A stretch of DNA of 64,000 nucleotides from Syntrophorhabdaceae bacterium (lineage in GTDB: Bacteria; Desulfobacterota; Syntrophorhabdia; Syntrophorhabdales; Syntrophorhabdaceae). The notes beneath the pieces are model-generated. The model worked only from the letters and a program-made list of their open reading frames with translations, was not told the DNA's origin and ran no database searches. Both the position numbers and the translations under genes were made by a program. The DNA lies in the NCBI GenBank assembly GCA_026415675.1, contig JAOAGQ010000011.1:25787-89786 (forward strand), in the 5' to 3' direction. Position 1 is the stretch's first letter. Each line of letters starts with the position of its first letter. Positions 63,997 to 64,000 of the stretch are shown one piece after another.

Positions 63997-64000
63997 AAAA

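Overview
The window reads as chromosomal DNA of a Gram-negative, motile, probably anaerobic bacterium. It carries an outer-membrane secretin, type IV pili, a flagellar MotAB stator, an oxygen-sensitive-type acyl-CoA dehydratase activase and a molybdenum hydroxylase of the 4-hydroxybenzoyl-CoA reductase type. Base composition is moderate to slightly AT-rich by eye, with frequent AGG/AGA and ATA codons. Gene content and the CFI-box C-terminus fit a Desulfobacterota-like (former Deltaproteobacteria) lineage, but no rRNA or marker phylogeny is available, so this is inference.

Layout. 1-14 kb is housekeeping: a siroheme-synthase domain, acylphosphatase, a giant double activase, then a tight minus-strand run guaB-guaA-dnaE-accA-pgi. 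14-16 kb holds two oligopeptide-type ABC ATPases with no permease. 16-39 kb is the most distinctive part: three large polytopic membrane proteins with TPR tails, a GT2 glycosyltransferase and a methyltransferase surround a type IV pilus locus (pilA, pilD, four minor pilins, pilMNOPQ). That locus continues into two exported proteins of unknown function and a 1294-residue surface protein with a CFI-box C-terminus. PilM is fused to an N-terminal membrane domain. The assembly ATPase PilB, retraction ATPase PilT and platform protein PilC are not in the window.

39-46 kb is a catabolic-looking minus-strand cluster: a three-subunit Mo/Fe-S/FAD hydroxylase, a saccharopine-dehydrogenase-like oxidoreductase and a class III aminotransferase. 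A small Fis protein is divergent from it. 46-50 kb has purine genes (a stand-alone IMP cyclohydrolase, purD), a leuB-like dehydrogenase and a radical SAM protein. 50-53 kb is tRNA-Val(CAC)-yebC-ruvC-ruvA-ruvB. 53-55 kb has a RodZ-like protein, an unrecognised small protein and a 365-bp gap with signs of a decayed element.

55-61 kb is a phosphate-starvation operon: pstS-pstC-pstA-pstB followed without gaps by two phosphonoacetate-hydrolase-like enzymes. A four-repeat Pho box with an 11-bp period lies next to a TATAAT in front of pstS. 61-64 kb is motA-motB plus a response regulator with a degenerate HD-GYP domain.

The strongest leads are the membrane-fused PilM, the pilus-linked TPR glycosylation-type proteins, the CFI-box surface protein as a possible PilY1 substitute, and the Pho-controlled pst/phosphohydrolase operon.
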